NCBI GenBank assembly: GCA_013792075.1
Contig: VMSR01000076.1
Span: forward strand, 1-64,000
DNA length: 64,000 bases
Direction of reading: 5' to 3'
From: Desulfobacula sp.
GTDB lineage: Bacteria > Desulfobacterota > Desulfobacteria > Desulfobacterales > Desulfobacteraceae
The notes beneath the pieces are model-generated. The model did no database searches. It was not told where the DNA came from and worked only from the letters and a program-made list of their open reading frames with translations. The position numbers and the translations under genes were made by a program. Shown in pieces: positions 19,143 to 27,917 of the stretch. How positions within the stretch are numbered: the first letter of the stretch is position 1; each line of letters begins with the position of its first letter.

Positions 19143-20521
19143 GACAATTTTTTATAAAAAATCTTATTTTAATTCACATATTCGTTTTATGCCTGGTATT
19201 TGTCTCGATTTCTATTTTAATCCACAATAAAAATCTGGGAGATGCTGCCGGAACTATTGAGCGCATACGGCAGACTGGAAAGCTTCGCCTGATCACGGCC
19301 GACGCCAGCAACACATACTCCTATTATGAAGGAATCCCCACTGGATTTGAATATGACCTGGCCATGGAATTTGCCAAGTATCTGAATGTTGAATTGGATA
19401 TTGTAACCCCGGGTTGGAACAACTTGTTTGCCTATCTTGATCAGGGCATGGGCGATTTTATTGCGGCCGGACTTGCCATTACCAAGGAACGGCTTGAATC
19501 CGCAGCCTTTTCAATTCCCTATATGACCATTCAGCAGCGGATTATTCATCACAATCTGGTATTGGCACCAAAAAATATTGAAGACCTGAAGTCCAGGACA
19601 TTTCACATTCGGAGAGGAACGTCCTACCATTCACGCCTCAAAATAATAAAAGATTCCGGCATTGATTTAAATTACATTCTCCATGACAATATTCCCACCG
19701 ATGAGCTTATTGCCATGGTAGATAAACGGGAAATCCAGTTTACAATTGCCGATTCCAATATAGCACTGCTCAATCAGCGGTACTTTCCGGATATCCGGAT
19801 TGGTATACCCATTCAAGAGAAAGAGTCCCTTGCCTGGGCTGTTCGCAAAGATGATGCAGAAATGCTGGTGGAAATAAATCGGTTTTTTCTTTATGCCAAT
19901 GAACAAGGCATCTTGAAAAGAATTACGGCCAAATACTATGAAAATACCGAGAACTTTGATATTTACGAGTTAAAAAAATTTCATGCTCGAATTGAAACCC
20001 GTTTGCCCAAATATAAAAGACTAATCATGGAAGAATCTGAAAAATATGCGTTCGACTGGCGGCTGGTTGCAGCGATTGTTTACCAGGAGTCTCATTTTAA
20101 TCCCAACGCCAAAAGCTTTACCAATGTCCAGGGATTGATGCAGTTAACCCATGCGACTGCCAGGGAAATGGGAATAACCAATCGGATAAACCCTTCCCAA
20201 AGCATCAGGGCCGGCATAAAATACCTTAACCGGATGCACCAGCGATTTGGTTATATTGAAGATGATTACCAGCGGATGCTTTTTTCCCTGGCAAGCTATA
20301 ATATCGGATACGGCCATGTAATGGATGCCTTGAAAATTGCAGAAGAAAAAGGCCTGGATTTGGCTTCCTGGCAGACACTGAAAACAACTTTGCCTCTTTT
20401 ATCCAAATCCCGATATTTTGAAGCAACCAAACACGGATATGCAAGGGGATGGGAACCCATTCAATATGTCGAACGGATCCTGACCTATTTTGATATCCTT
20501 AAGCAAAAGACAATGTCCTAG
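19139..20521 (+). CDS. mltF: Membrane-bound lytic murein transglycosylase F
   Basis: 460 residues. N-terminal membrane anchor (6-28), a periplasmic solute-binding type 3 domain (about 45-270; [29 protein letters not shown]) and a C-terminal SLT domain with catalytic Glu317 in [12 protein letters not shown] followed by [11 protein letters not shown]. Cleaves peptidoglycan glycan strands to 1,6-anhydro ends. The SBP-SLT fusion is diagnostic of MltF. ATGA overlap with parC. Probably part of one transcript with parEC, linking chromosome separation and wall remodelling only by position. Confidence 0.92.
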   Translation: MRQFFIKNLILIHIFVLCLVFVSISILIHNKNLGDAAGTIERIRQTGKLRLITADASNTYSYYEGIPTGFEYDLAMEFAKYLNVELDIVTPGWNNLFAYLDQGMGDFIAAGLAITKERLESAAFSIPYMTIQQRIIHHNLVLAPKNIEDLKSRTFHIRRGTSYHSRLKIIKDSGIDLNYILHDNIPTDELIAMVDKREIQFTIADSNIALLNQRYFPDIRIGIPIQEKESLAWAVRKDDAEMLVEINRFFLYANEQGILKRITAKYYENTENFDIYELKKFHARIETRLPKYKRLIMEESEKYAFDWRLVAAIVYQESHFNPNAKSFTNVQGLMQLTHATAREMGITNRINPSQSIRAGIKYLNRMHQRFGYIEDDYQRMLFSLASYNIGYGHVMDALKIAEEKGLDLASWQTLKTTLPLLSKSRYFEATKHGYARGWEPIQYVERILTYFDILKQKTMS

Positions 20522-20658
20522 AAAATGAAGTTATCTTCACGGAATTGGAAAATAAAAAATTTGACTTGCTCGTTTCAATTTAATAGGTATCCTTAAAGAT
20601 GTCTTATGCTTGAAACGGTCTATGTATCAACCCAACTTAAGAAGCAAAGAGCAAATTT

Positions 20659-22122
20659 ATGAACAGAAAAATTTTAATCAATGCACTTGACCCAGATGAG
20701 AACAGAATTGCGACTATTATTGACAACAAATTGGATCAATTTCACATTGAAACCGCTGCAAGGGAAGTGACCCAGGGCAATATCTATAAAGGGGTTGTCA
20801 CCCGGGTTGAACCGAGCCTCCAGGCGGTTTTTGTGGACTATGGCGCTGAAAAAAACGGATTTCTCCAAAAGAACGAAATCCATAGCGACTATTTCCAGGA
20901 AGTCGAAACCAAGGAAAAAGCACTTTTTAATCTGATTAAAAAAGGCCAGGAAATGATTGTTCAGGTGACCAAAAACCCCATCAATCAAAAAGGGGCCATG
21001 CTGACCACTTTTATTTCTCTTCCCGGCCGCTTTGGCGTCCTCATGCCCGGCAACTCCACCAAAGGGGTGTCCAGAAAAATCGATGAGGAAGATGAAAGGA
21101 AGCGGCTGGTTAGCATCCTGAAAAACATAAAAATCCCCGAAGGATTTGGGATGATCGTCCGGACAGCCGGAAAAAATGCCACCAAGACCATGCTGACTTC
21201 CGACCTGAAGTATTTGATGCGAGTCTGGAAAAACATTGACAAACTGGCCATGGAAGATCCGGCACCCTCTCTTCTCTATAGAGAGCAGACCCTGGCTGTT
21301 CGGTCTTTAAGAGACTATTTCACAACAGATATTACGGAAATTCTCATTGACAGCCCTGATACCTTTAAAGAGGTCCAGGATTTTATCAGCATGATTGCTC
21401 CCAAGCAAAAAAATATTGTCAAGCTGTACAAAGGGGAAAAACCCATCTTCAGCAAATACCAGCTGGAAGAACAGATTTCCTCCATCTACAAACGAGAAGT
21501 CCTCTTGAAATCCGGAGGATGTCTGGTTATTGAACAGACCGAAGCCCTGGTCTCCATAGATGTAAACTCCGGCAAGTCCACCAAAAAGAAAAATATTGAG
21601 GAAACAGCCTATCATACCAATATAGAAGCAGCCGAGGAAGTCGCAAGACAACTTCGCCTGAGAGATATGGGAGGACTGATTGTGGTTGATTTCATTGATA
21701 TGAAGGAACGGCGGCACAAGGCGGAAATTACCAAAAATTTAAAGAAGCACCTGAAAGAAGATAAAGCCAAAACCAAGGTGGGCGGTATTACCACCTTCGG
21801 CCTGCTTGAAATGTCCCGGCAACGGATACGGCATTCCATAACCTATGGCAGCTATGAACCCTGCGTCCATTGCAATGGAAGGGGGCTCACACCGTCTGTA
21901 GAAACCCAGGGCATGGCATTTTTAAGACAATTGAACCTCAAGACCTTAAAATCTGAAATCAGCCAGGTGACCTGCCTGGTCCCCAGAGAAGTCGCCTATT
22001 ATATTTTAAATAAAAAAAGGGAAGAACTTCTTGATATTGAATCCAAAAGAAATGTTTCCATCACCATTGAAATCGACCCGGAAATGGTTTCCGGACAAAG
22101 CCGGATTAATGGCAATGCATAG
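20659..22122 (+). CDS. rng: Ribonuclease G (Rne/Rng family)
   Basis: 487 residues, RNase G length, without the long RNase E tail. S1 RNA-binding segment at about 38-75 (GNIYKGVVTRVEPSLQAVFV). Catalytic metal residues Asp301 and Asp344 lie in VSIDVNSGK and LIVVDFIDM. The Zn-link region reads CVHCNGRG. Processes rRNA 5' ends and mRNA. First gene of a long + strand run towards topA. A possible -35 TTGACT at 20561 is seen, but no good -10 box. Confidence 0.94.
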   Translation: MNRKILINALDPDENRIATIIDNKLDQFHIETAAREVTQGNIYKGVVTRVEPSLQAVFVDYGAEKNGFLQKNEIHSDYFQEVETKEKALFNLIKKGQEMIVQVTKNPINQKGAMLTTFISLPGRFGVLMPGNSTKGVSRKIDEEDERKRLVSILKNIKIPEGFGMIVRTAGKNATKTMLTSDLKYLMRVWKNIDKLAMEDPAPSLLYREQTLAVRSLRDYFTTDITEILIDSPDTFKEVQDFISMIAPKQKNIVKLYKGEKPIFSKYQLEEQISSIYKREVLLKSGGCLVIEQTEALVSIDVNSGKSTKKKNIEETAYHTNIEAAEEVARQLRLRDMGGLIVVDFIDMKERRHKAEITKNLKKHLKEDKAKTKVGGITTFGLLEMSRQRIRHSITYGSYEPCVHCNGRGLTPSVETQGMAFLRQLNLKTLKSEISQVTCLVPREVAYYILNKKREELLDIESKRNVSITIEIDPEMVSGQSRINGNA

Positions 22123-22207
22123 CCGCAATTTTAAGGCTTCCTTGACAGAAACAAATCTTTTGTGTATCTGAAGCAATTTTAACTTTAATTTTTGGGAAGG
22201 AGAAAAA

Positions 22208-23053
22208 ATGCGCCTGAAAAAGAAAAAAGACAATCGGAAAACAACCGCCATTTTAGCTGCTGTTGTCATTCTTGGTATTGTGTTGGGCTGGCGTTATTTT
22301 ATTTCCAATGACACTGTGGCCATCTTGAAAAAAGATCAGCCCCAGGCACAAACGGATTCAAACACGATTTCCCAACCAATTGAGAAACCTGCGGATAGTG
22401 GGCTTGAAAAACAAGACACCGCCATTATTAAAGGGGATATCCATCTGAACCCGCCCCTGGATTACAATGAGCTGGAAAAGGATGAGACCCTCAAAGAGAT
22501 GATGGAAACCCGGAAAGAGGCCTCGGGCGTTGGCAACAGCCTTGATATGATCGTCAAGTCAGATGAATCCATTATTATTGGCGGTTCGAAGGTGTCCATG
22601 CGGGAGATTCTTGAAAAAGCATTCACCAAAACAGGAGAGGTTTACCAGGAAGCCATCAGCGAATCCGGCGGTTCCCATCCGGGTAAAATAAAGGAATATG
22701 GCGTCCATGTGGTGCAACCTGGAGACAATATCTGGAATATCCATTTCAATATTTTAAAAGAATATTATGCCCATAAAGGTATCAAGATCTCGACAATGGC
22801 GGATGAACCCGTCAATGGAGGGGTAAGCTCAGGGGTGGGTAAAATTTTAAAGTTTTCAGAAACAATGGTAATTATCTACGACCTGATAGAAAAAAAAGTG
22901 GTTGAAAATATCAACCTGATAGAACCCTTAAGCAAAATAGTCGTTTATAACATGAAAGAAGTTTTTACCCTGCTTGAGGAAATTAGTTACGATAATGTTG
23001 ACAGAATTCAGTTCGATGGAAAAAATATCTGGATTCCTGCAAAAAAATCTTAA
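22208..23053 (+). CDS. Membrane-anchored protein with divergent LysM-like domain
   Basis: 281 residues. Very basic start, one transmembrane helix (about 12-30), an acidic low-complexity stretch, then from about 160 a segment HVVQPGDNIWNIHFNIL that looks like the first half of LysM, and at the end IQFDGKNIWIPAKK, like the second half. The ~90 residues between them would be an insertion. LysM binds peptidoglycan, so a periplasmic wall-binding role is plausible. GGAAGGAG precedes ATG 22208. It lies between rng and yajC on the same strand. Confidence 0.65.
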   Translation: MRLKKKKDNRKTTAILAAVVILGIVLGWRYFISNDTVAILKKDQPQAQTDSNTISQPIEKPADSGLEKQDTAIIKGDIHLNPPLDYNELEKDETLKEMMETRKEASGVGNSLDMIVKSDESIIIGGSKVSMREILEKAFTKTGEVYQEAISESGGSHPGKIKEYGVHVVQPGDNIWNIHFNILKEYYAHKGIKISTMADEPVNGGVSSGVGKILKFSETMVIIYDLIEKKVVENINLIEPLSKIVVYNMKEVFTLLEEISYDNVDRIQFDGKNIWIPAKKS

Positions 23054-23086
23054 ATATTATTTATTAACATGTAAGGAGGAGTAACT

Positions 23087-23431
23087 TTGATTAGCACAGC
23101 ATATGCAATGGGCGCAACCGGAGGACAAGGACAGGCAGGCGGAATTGCCGGATTTTTACCGATTATTATTTTATTTGCCATTTTTTATTTTCTTTTGATT
23201 CGGCCCCAGCAGAAAAAAGCCAAAGAACACAAAGAAATGATCGCCAACCTGAAAAAAGGAAGCCGGATTATCACCTCCGGTGGTATCTATGGTACCATTC
23301 AATCCATTGACGACACCACTATCGGCCTTGAAATTGCCGAAAAGGTAAAAATTAAAATTTCCCGTGGAAATGTTGCCGCCCTGATTGCGGACATTGATTC
23401 TGCCCAGAAATCCGAAAAAAAGACAAACTAA
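23087..23431 (+). CDS. yajC: Preprotein translocase subunit YajC
   Basis: 114 residues. Single N-terminal transmembrane helix (about 24-40, with the typical LLIRPQQKKAKEHKEMI after it), then the small KGSRIITSGGIYGTIQSI domain. Associates with SecDF. TTG start with a near-perfect AGGAGGAG site. The yajC-secD-secF order is the conserved one. Confidence 0.96.
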   Translation: MISTAYAMGATGGQGQAGGIAGFLPIIILFAIFYFLLIRPQQKKAKEHKEMIANLKKGSRIITSGGIYGTIQSIDDTTIGLEIAEKVKIKISRGNVAALIADIDSAQKSEKKTN

Positions 23432-23452
23432 ATCCATTAGGAGTCACTAAGA

Positions 23453-25024
23453 TTGAAACTATTTACCTTTAAGCGGTTACTGAACCTGGGTATTATCGTT
23501 GCGGCAATTGTTTGTCTTCTCCCCACCTTTACGGACACCTGGCCCCATAAAAAAATAAACTTGGGACTTGATCTTCAAGGTGGCATGCATCTGGTGTTGG
23601 AAGTGCAAAGTGAAAAAGCGGTTGAAACGGAATTGGAAAGAACCGTCCATGAACTGAAAAAAGAACTCCGTAATGACGGCATTAAACATCTTGGGATTTC
23701 ACGCCAGAAAGACAACACGATTCTGGCCATACTCCAGGATGAGGAAAATAAGAAAAAATTTGAAAAAATCATTTCTACAGAGTTTACCAACCTGCTGATT
23801 CCATCCCCTTCCACGACATCGGATGGCGTGCGTTTTACCTTAAGCCTGCCGGATGCCGATATGGATATGATCAAAAAAATGGCCACGGAACAGGCCCTGG
23901 AAACCATCCGGAACCGCATTGACGAGTTTGGTGTCAGCGAACCGGATATCCGTCTCCAGGGGGACAACAGAATCCTTCTCCAACTGCCGGGCATCACGGA
24001 TCCGGACAGGGCCAAGGATCTGATCGGGAAAACCGCCCAACTGACCTTTCAGCTGGTGGATGAGGAAGCCAATACAGCCGGTGGCCTTAATGGCGCACCC
24101 CCCGTTGGTACGGAAATACTCTTTCAGAACAAACAGGACCCTTCCACAGGGAATGTTACCAAGATTCCGTTTCTGATCAAAAAACAAATTCTTCTGGACG
24201 GCAGTCTTTTGATTGATGCCCGGATCGAATTTGATCAATATCAGCAGGCCCAGGTCGGCATTGAATTCAACCGGAAAGGGGCCAGAATATTTGACAGAAT
24301 TACCGGAGAAAATATTAACAAACGCCTGGCCATCGTTCTGGACAAAACTGTTTATTCAGCTCCCGTGATCCAGGATCGGATCGCAGGGGGAAAGGCTGTA
24401 ATCACCGGCCATTTTACCGCCGAAGAAGCCAAGGATCTTGCCATTGCATTGCGGGCAGGTTCCCTTCCCGCCCCGGTTAAAATAATTGAAGAACGGACTG
24501 TAGGACCCACCCTTGGCGCGGATTCTGTTCGCATGGGGTTGATGTCCATGGTGGTGGGCGGTGTCCTGATCATCCTGTTCATGGTGGTTTACTACAAAGG
24601 GTCCGGCCTTATTGCGGATCTGGCCCTCATTGTTAACATCATTCTCATTGGTGGCGGACTTGCTGCATTCCAGGCCACCCTCACACTTCCGGGAATTGCG
24701 GGTATTATTCTCACCATTGGCATGGCTGTTGATGCAAATGTTATTATCTATGAAAGGATCCGAGAAGAACTTCGCTATGGAAAAACTGCATTGGCTGCGG
24801 TACATGCCGGGTTTGACAGGGCTACCCTGACCATTCTGGATGCCAATGTGACCACTTTGATTGCGGCCATTGTCCTGTTTCAGTTCGGCACAGGACCCAT
24901 TAAGGGATTTGCCGTAACATTGGGCCTTGGCATTGTTGCAAGTCTTTTCACGGCCCTGGTTCTTTCAAAAAGTATTTTTCATTTGATATTGCAAAATAAA
25001 AAATCATCAACACTCAGTATATAA
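23453..25024 (+). CDS. secD: Protein translocase subunit SecD
   Basis: 523 residues. RND-fold membrane protein that uses the proton gradient to help Sec-dependent export. N-terminal helix followed by LGLDLQGGMHLVLEV, a large periplasmic P1 domain (about 40-345), then five helices with GMAVDANVIIYERIREEL in TM4, the proton-path motif. TTG start with an AGGAG site. Next to secF in the usual order. Confidence 0.97.
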   Translation: MKLFTFKRLLNLGIIVAAIVCLLPTFTDTWPHKKINLGLDLQGGMHLVLEVQSEKAVETELERTVHELKKELRNDGIKHLGISRQKDNTILAILQDEENKKKFEKIISTEFTNLLIPSPSTTSDGVRFTLSLPDADMDMIKKMATEQALETIRNRIDEFGVSEPDIRLQGDNRILLQLPGITDPDRAKDLIGKTAQLTFQLVDEEANTAGGLNGAPPVGTEILFQNKQDPSTGNVTKIPFLIKKQILLDGSLLIDARIEFDQYQQAQVGIEFNRKGARIFDRITGENINKRLAIVLDKTVYSAPVIQDRIAGGKAVITGHFTAEEAKDLAIALRAGSLPAPVKIIEERTVGPTLGADSVRMGLMSMVVGGVLIILFMVVYYKGSGLIADLALIVNIILIGGGLAAFQATLTLPGIAGIILTIGMAVDANVIIYERIREELRYGKTALAAVHAGFDRATLTILDANVTTLIAAIVLFQFGTGPIKGFAVTLGLGIVASLFTALVLSKSIFHLILQNKKSSTLSI

Positions 25025-25038
25025 AGGAAACTTGAATA

Positions 25039-26073
25039 ATGCAGCTTATCAAGTCTGATATAAACATAGACTTTCTGGGAAAACAAAAACTAGCATATGT
25101 TTTTTCCCTGATTCTCATCCTTGTGAGTATCGGGTCCCTTATCATCCACAAGGGACCCAATTACGGGATTGATTTTGTGGGAGGAACCCTTGTTCAACTT
25201 AAATTTTCCCAGAATATTGCCGTTTCCGATATCCGGACCGGATTGACAGATCTCGGACTCAAAGACGCATCTGTACAGGGTTTCGGCCATGCCGATGACA
25301 ATGAATTCCTTATCCGGACCAGCAATTCGGAAACCATGGGAGACGACCTTGCCAAAACCGTTGCAACGGGTATCCAAAAATCAACCGGAATTACGCCCGA
25401 TATCCGCCGGGTTGAGATGGTGGGTCCCCAGGTGGGTAAGGATCTTAAAAACAAAGCATTGCTGGCCATTTTCTACTCGTTGCTTTTTATTACCATTTAT
25501 ATTTCCGGGCGGTTCGAACTCAAATGGGTTCTGTCCGGTGTCACTGCCGGTGCATTGATGACAGCTGTTTATTTTTTGTCTGTATTTAATGTGAGCATGC
25601 CCTTTGTAATTGCAGGGGCATTGGTGGTCACCTTGTCATTGTTCTGGGTTCTCAAGCTCAAGTATGCCATGGGTGCCATTGTCGCCCTGATCCATGATGT
25701 TTTAATAACCGTGGGAATTTTTTCCCTTTTGAACCTTGATTTTTCCCTTCCGATTATTGCGGCATTGTTGACAATTATCGGGTATTCTCTCAACGATACG
25801 ATCATCGTATTTGACAGAATCCGGGAAAATATTAAAGGAGCGGATTCCAAAGAATCATTGCCCCAATTGTTTAACAAAAGCATCAATGAAACCCTGTCAC
25901 GGACAATTTTAACATCCCTGACAACGCTCATTGTTCTTTTGGCGCTCTTTTTCCTGGGAGGTGAGATCATTCATAACTTTGCATTTGCAATGATTATCGG
26001 TATTATTATTGGTACTTACTCGTCCATATTTGTCGCAAGCCCGGTTGTGCTTGCGGCCCACAACAAAAAATAA
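25039..26073 (+). CDS. secF: Protein translocase subunit SecF
   Basis: 344 residues. Partner of SecD. N-terminal helix, PNYGIDFVGGTLVQL, a short periplasmic domain, then TM2-TM6 with the conserved GYSLNDTIIVFDRIREN segment. Slightly longer than E. coli SecF because of an extra hydrophobic stretch (about 180-210, FVIAGALVVTLSLFWVL) between TM3 and TM4. Confidence 0.97.
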   Translation: MQLIKSDINIDFLGKQKLAYVFSLILILVSIGSLIIHKGPNYGIDFVGGTLVQLKFSQNIAVSDIRTGLTDLGLKDASVQGFGHADDNEFLIRTSNSETMGDDLAKTVATGIQKSTGITPDIRRVEMVGPQVGKDLKNKALLAIFYSLLFITIYISGRFELKWVLSGVTAGALMTAVYFLSVFNVSMPFVIAGALVVTLSLFWVLKLKYAMGAIVALIHDVLITVGIFSLLNLDFSLPIIAALLTIIGYSLNDTIIVFDRIRENIKGADSKESLPQLFNKSINETLSRTILTSLTTLIVLLALFFLGGEIIHNFAFAMIIGIIIGTYSSIFVASPVVLAAHNKK

Positions 26074-26097
26074 ACCCACAACCTAAGGGTAAACACG

Positions 26098-26775
26098 ATG
26101 GCCCTGGTAAATGATACCATGTTGAAAACCATCCTTCTTTGTCTATGCAGTCTTGTCCTTTTCTCCTGCAGCACCTTTAATTTTTTCAAAAAAGAGGCTG
26201 ACCCGATGGACGCGAGTAGCGCTGTTCATATGGATACAGAGACTTCAGAAGAAACAAGCGTGCGTCTGAAACAGGAATTGGACACTAAAAACCCAACTAT
26301 TTCAGAACTGGAAGACAAGATTATCCTATTGGAGAAAAAAATATCAGGGCTTGAGGACCGGTTGTCAAACCAGAAACCGGTCATTTACCAGGTTGCATAT
26401 AACGAACCCTCACAATTATATCAAAAAGCAAGGACCCTTCTTTTGGAAGGTGATTTGGTCAATGCCGCACAATTGTTTGAAACCTTTGTGGCCCAGCATC
26501 CAAGCCACAGCCTTGCAGATAATGCCATGTACTGGCTGGGAGAGTGCCACTACTCTTCCGGCCAGTATGCCAAGGCGGTGACGGTGTTCAAATCACTTGT
26601 CAAAACCTATCCAAAAGCTGAAAAAGTGCCCGACGCCATTTTAAAAACAGGGTATGCCTATTTGTCCATGGATGATCCCAACCGGGCCCATCACTATCTG
26701 AAATTGGTTCTGACCAAATATCCTTTTTCACCGGCAGCCGAAAAGGCCCAGGGAAAATTAAAATCATTTGAGTAA
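26098..26775 (+). CDS. cpoB: Cell division coordinator CpoB-like (YbgF) TPR lipoprotein
   Basis: 225 residues. Lipoprotein-type signal with Cys in LVLFSCSTF (Cys24), a coiled-coil segment (about 65-95; trimerisation in CpoB) and TPR repeats from about 105 (LYQKARTLLLEGDLVNAAQLFETFV, then two further units with NAMYWLGECHYSSGQYAKA). CpoB couples the Tol-Pal system with septal peptidoglycan synthesis. tol-pal genes are not in this window, so the name is by domain order only. Confidence 0.8.
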   Translation: MALVNDTMLKTILLCLCSLVLFSCSTFNFFKKEADPMDASSAVHMDTETSEETSVRLKQELDTKNPTISELEDKIILLEKKISGLEDRLSNQKPVIYQVAYNEPSQLYQKARTLLLEGDLVNAAQLFETFVAQHPSHSLADNAMYWLGECHYSSGQYAKAVTVFKSLVKTYPKAEKVPDAILKTGYAYLSMDDPNRAHHYLKLVLTKYPFSPAAEKAQGKLKSFE

Positions 26776-26787
26776 TTCAATTAAAAA

Positions 26788-27915
26788 ATGGACCCGTTTT
26801 CAGACACATATCTGCCATGGTTTATATTAAGGGAGATTCCCGACCTAGGAAATATCCTTTACAAACAGCTGATTTGCAGATTTTTATCTCCTGAAAATGT
26901 GCTGATTGCGCCAGCGCATCAATTGGAAAGTATTGCCGGAATTCCACCCCGGGTGATCAAGGAGATCCGAGGGTATAAAAAATACATTGGCAAGGCCCAA
27001 TCCGAGCTTGATCAGGTTTACCGGCATGGGGTGAAGATTGTGACCATGACCCAGGACGCCTACCCTTCCCTGCTCAAGGAAATTCATGATCCGCCACCTT
27101 TTTTGACCTATGCGGGAACCCTTGACGCTAAAGCGCCCTGCATATCCATAGTCGGTTCAAGAAAGCCAACCGCCTATGGATTGAACACGGCAAAAAATCT
27201 GTCTTTTTGTATGGCATCCAACGGGTTCCAGGTGGTCAGCGGGATGGCAAGGGGGATTGATACTGCCGCCCACCAAGGTGCCTTAAAAGCGTGTGGAAAA
27301 ACCATTGCTGTTCTTGGCTCAGGTCTCAACCGGATCTATCCGAAAGAAAACAGTTCCCTTTTTTCCGATATCCAAAACAAGGGTGCTGTTATCTCTGAAT
27401 TTAAACTCAATTGTGATCCCTATCCCCAAAATTTCCCCATCAGGAATAGGATCATTGCAGGTCTTTCAACAGGGACCCTTGTGGTGGAAGCTGCGCAAAG
27501 AAGCGGCTCTCTTATTACTGCCAGACTGGCAGGAGAGTATAACCGGGAAGTTTTTGCCGTACCTGGCAGTATCCAGTCAAAAAAAAGCCGGGGCACCCAT
27601 TTTCTTTTGAAACAGGGCGCAAAACTGGTTGAAAATGAAATGGATATCCTTGATGAACTTCACCAATTTGTCCATGTTCACCCCTTGGTTCAAACAGACT
27701 CCCAGGGTAAAAAAAGAAAAAAAAACCCTCCTTTGATGGACAAAGAACTTGGATTGGTATATAAACATCTCGATCCTTACCCCAAACATATTGATTTGAT
27801 TATCGAATCAACCCGGATGGACACAGGTCTTGTTTCCGCCAACCTGCTTGATCTTGAACTCAAAGGACTGGTTTTGCGGCATCCTGGTAATTATTTTTCA
27901 CTTTCGGAGGAATAA
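26788..27915 (+). CDS. dprA: DNA-processing protein DprA
   Basis: 375 residues. Loads RecA on incoming single-stranded DNA. N-terminal HhH/SAM-like part (IAGIPPRVIKEI), Rossmann core with SIVGSRKPTAYG, SGMARGIDTAAHQGAL, VLGSGLNRIYPKEN, NFPIRNRIIAGLS and SGSLITARLA, and a C-terminal winged-helix region (from about 305). It sits directly before topA, a common bacterial arrangement. Confidence 0.96.
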   Translation: MDPFSDTYLPWFILREIPDLGNILYKQLICRFLSPENVLIAPAHQLESIAGIPPRVIKEIRGYKKYIGKAQSELDQVYRHGVKIVTMTQDAYPSLLKEIHDPPPFLTYAGTLDAKAPCISIVGSRKPTAYGLNTAKNLSFCMASNGFQVVSGMARGIDTAAHQGALKACGKTIAVLGSGLNRIYPKENSSLFSDIQNKGAVISEFKLNCDPYPQNFPIRNRIIAGLSTGTLVVEAAQRSGSLITARLAGEYNREVFAVPGSIQSKKSRGTHFLLKQGAKLVENEMDILDELHQFVHVHPLVQTDSQGKKRKKNPPLMDKELGLVYKHLDPYPKHIDLIIESTRMDTGLVSANLLDLELKGLVLRHPGNYFSLSEE

Positions 27916-27917
27916 AA

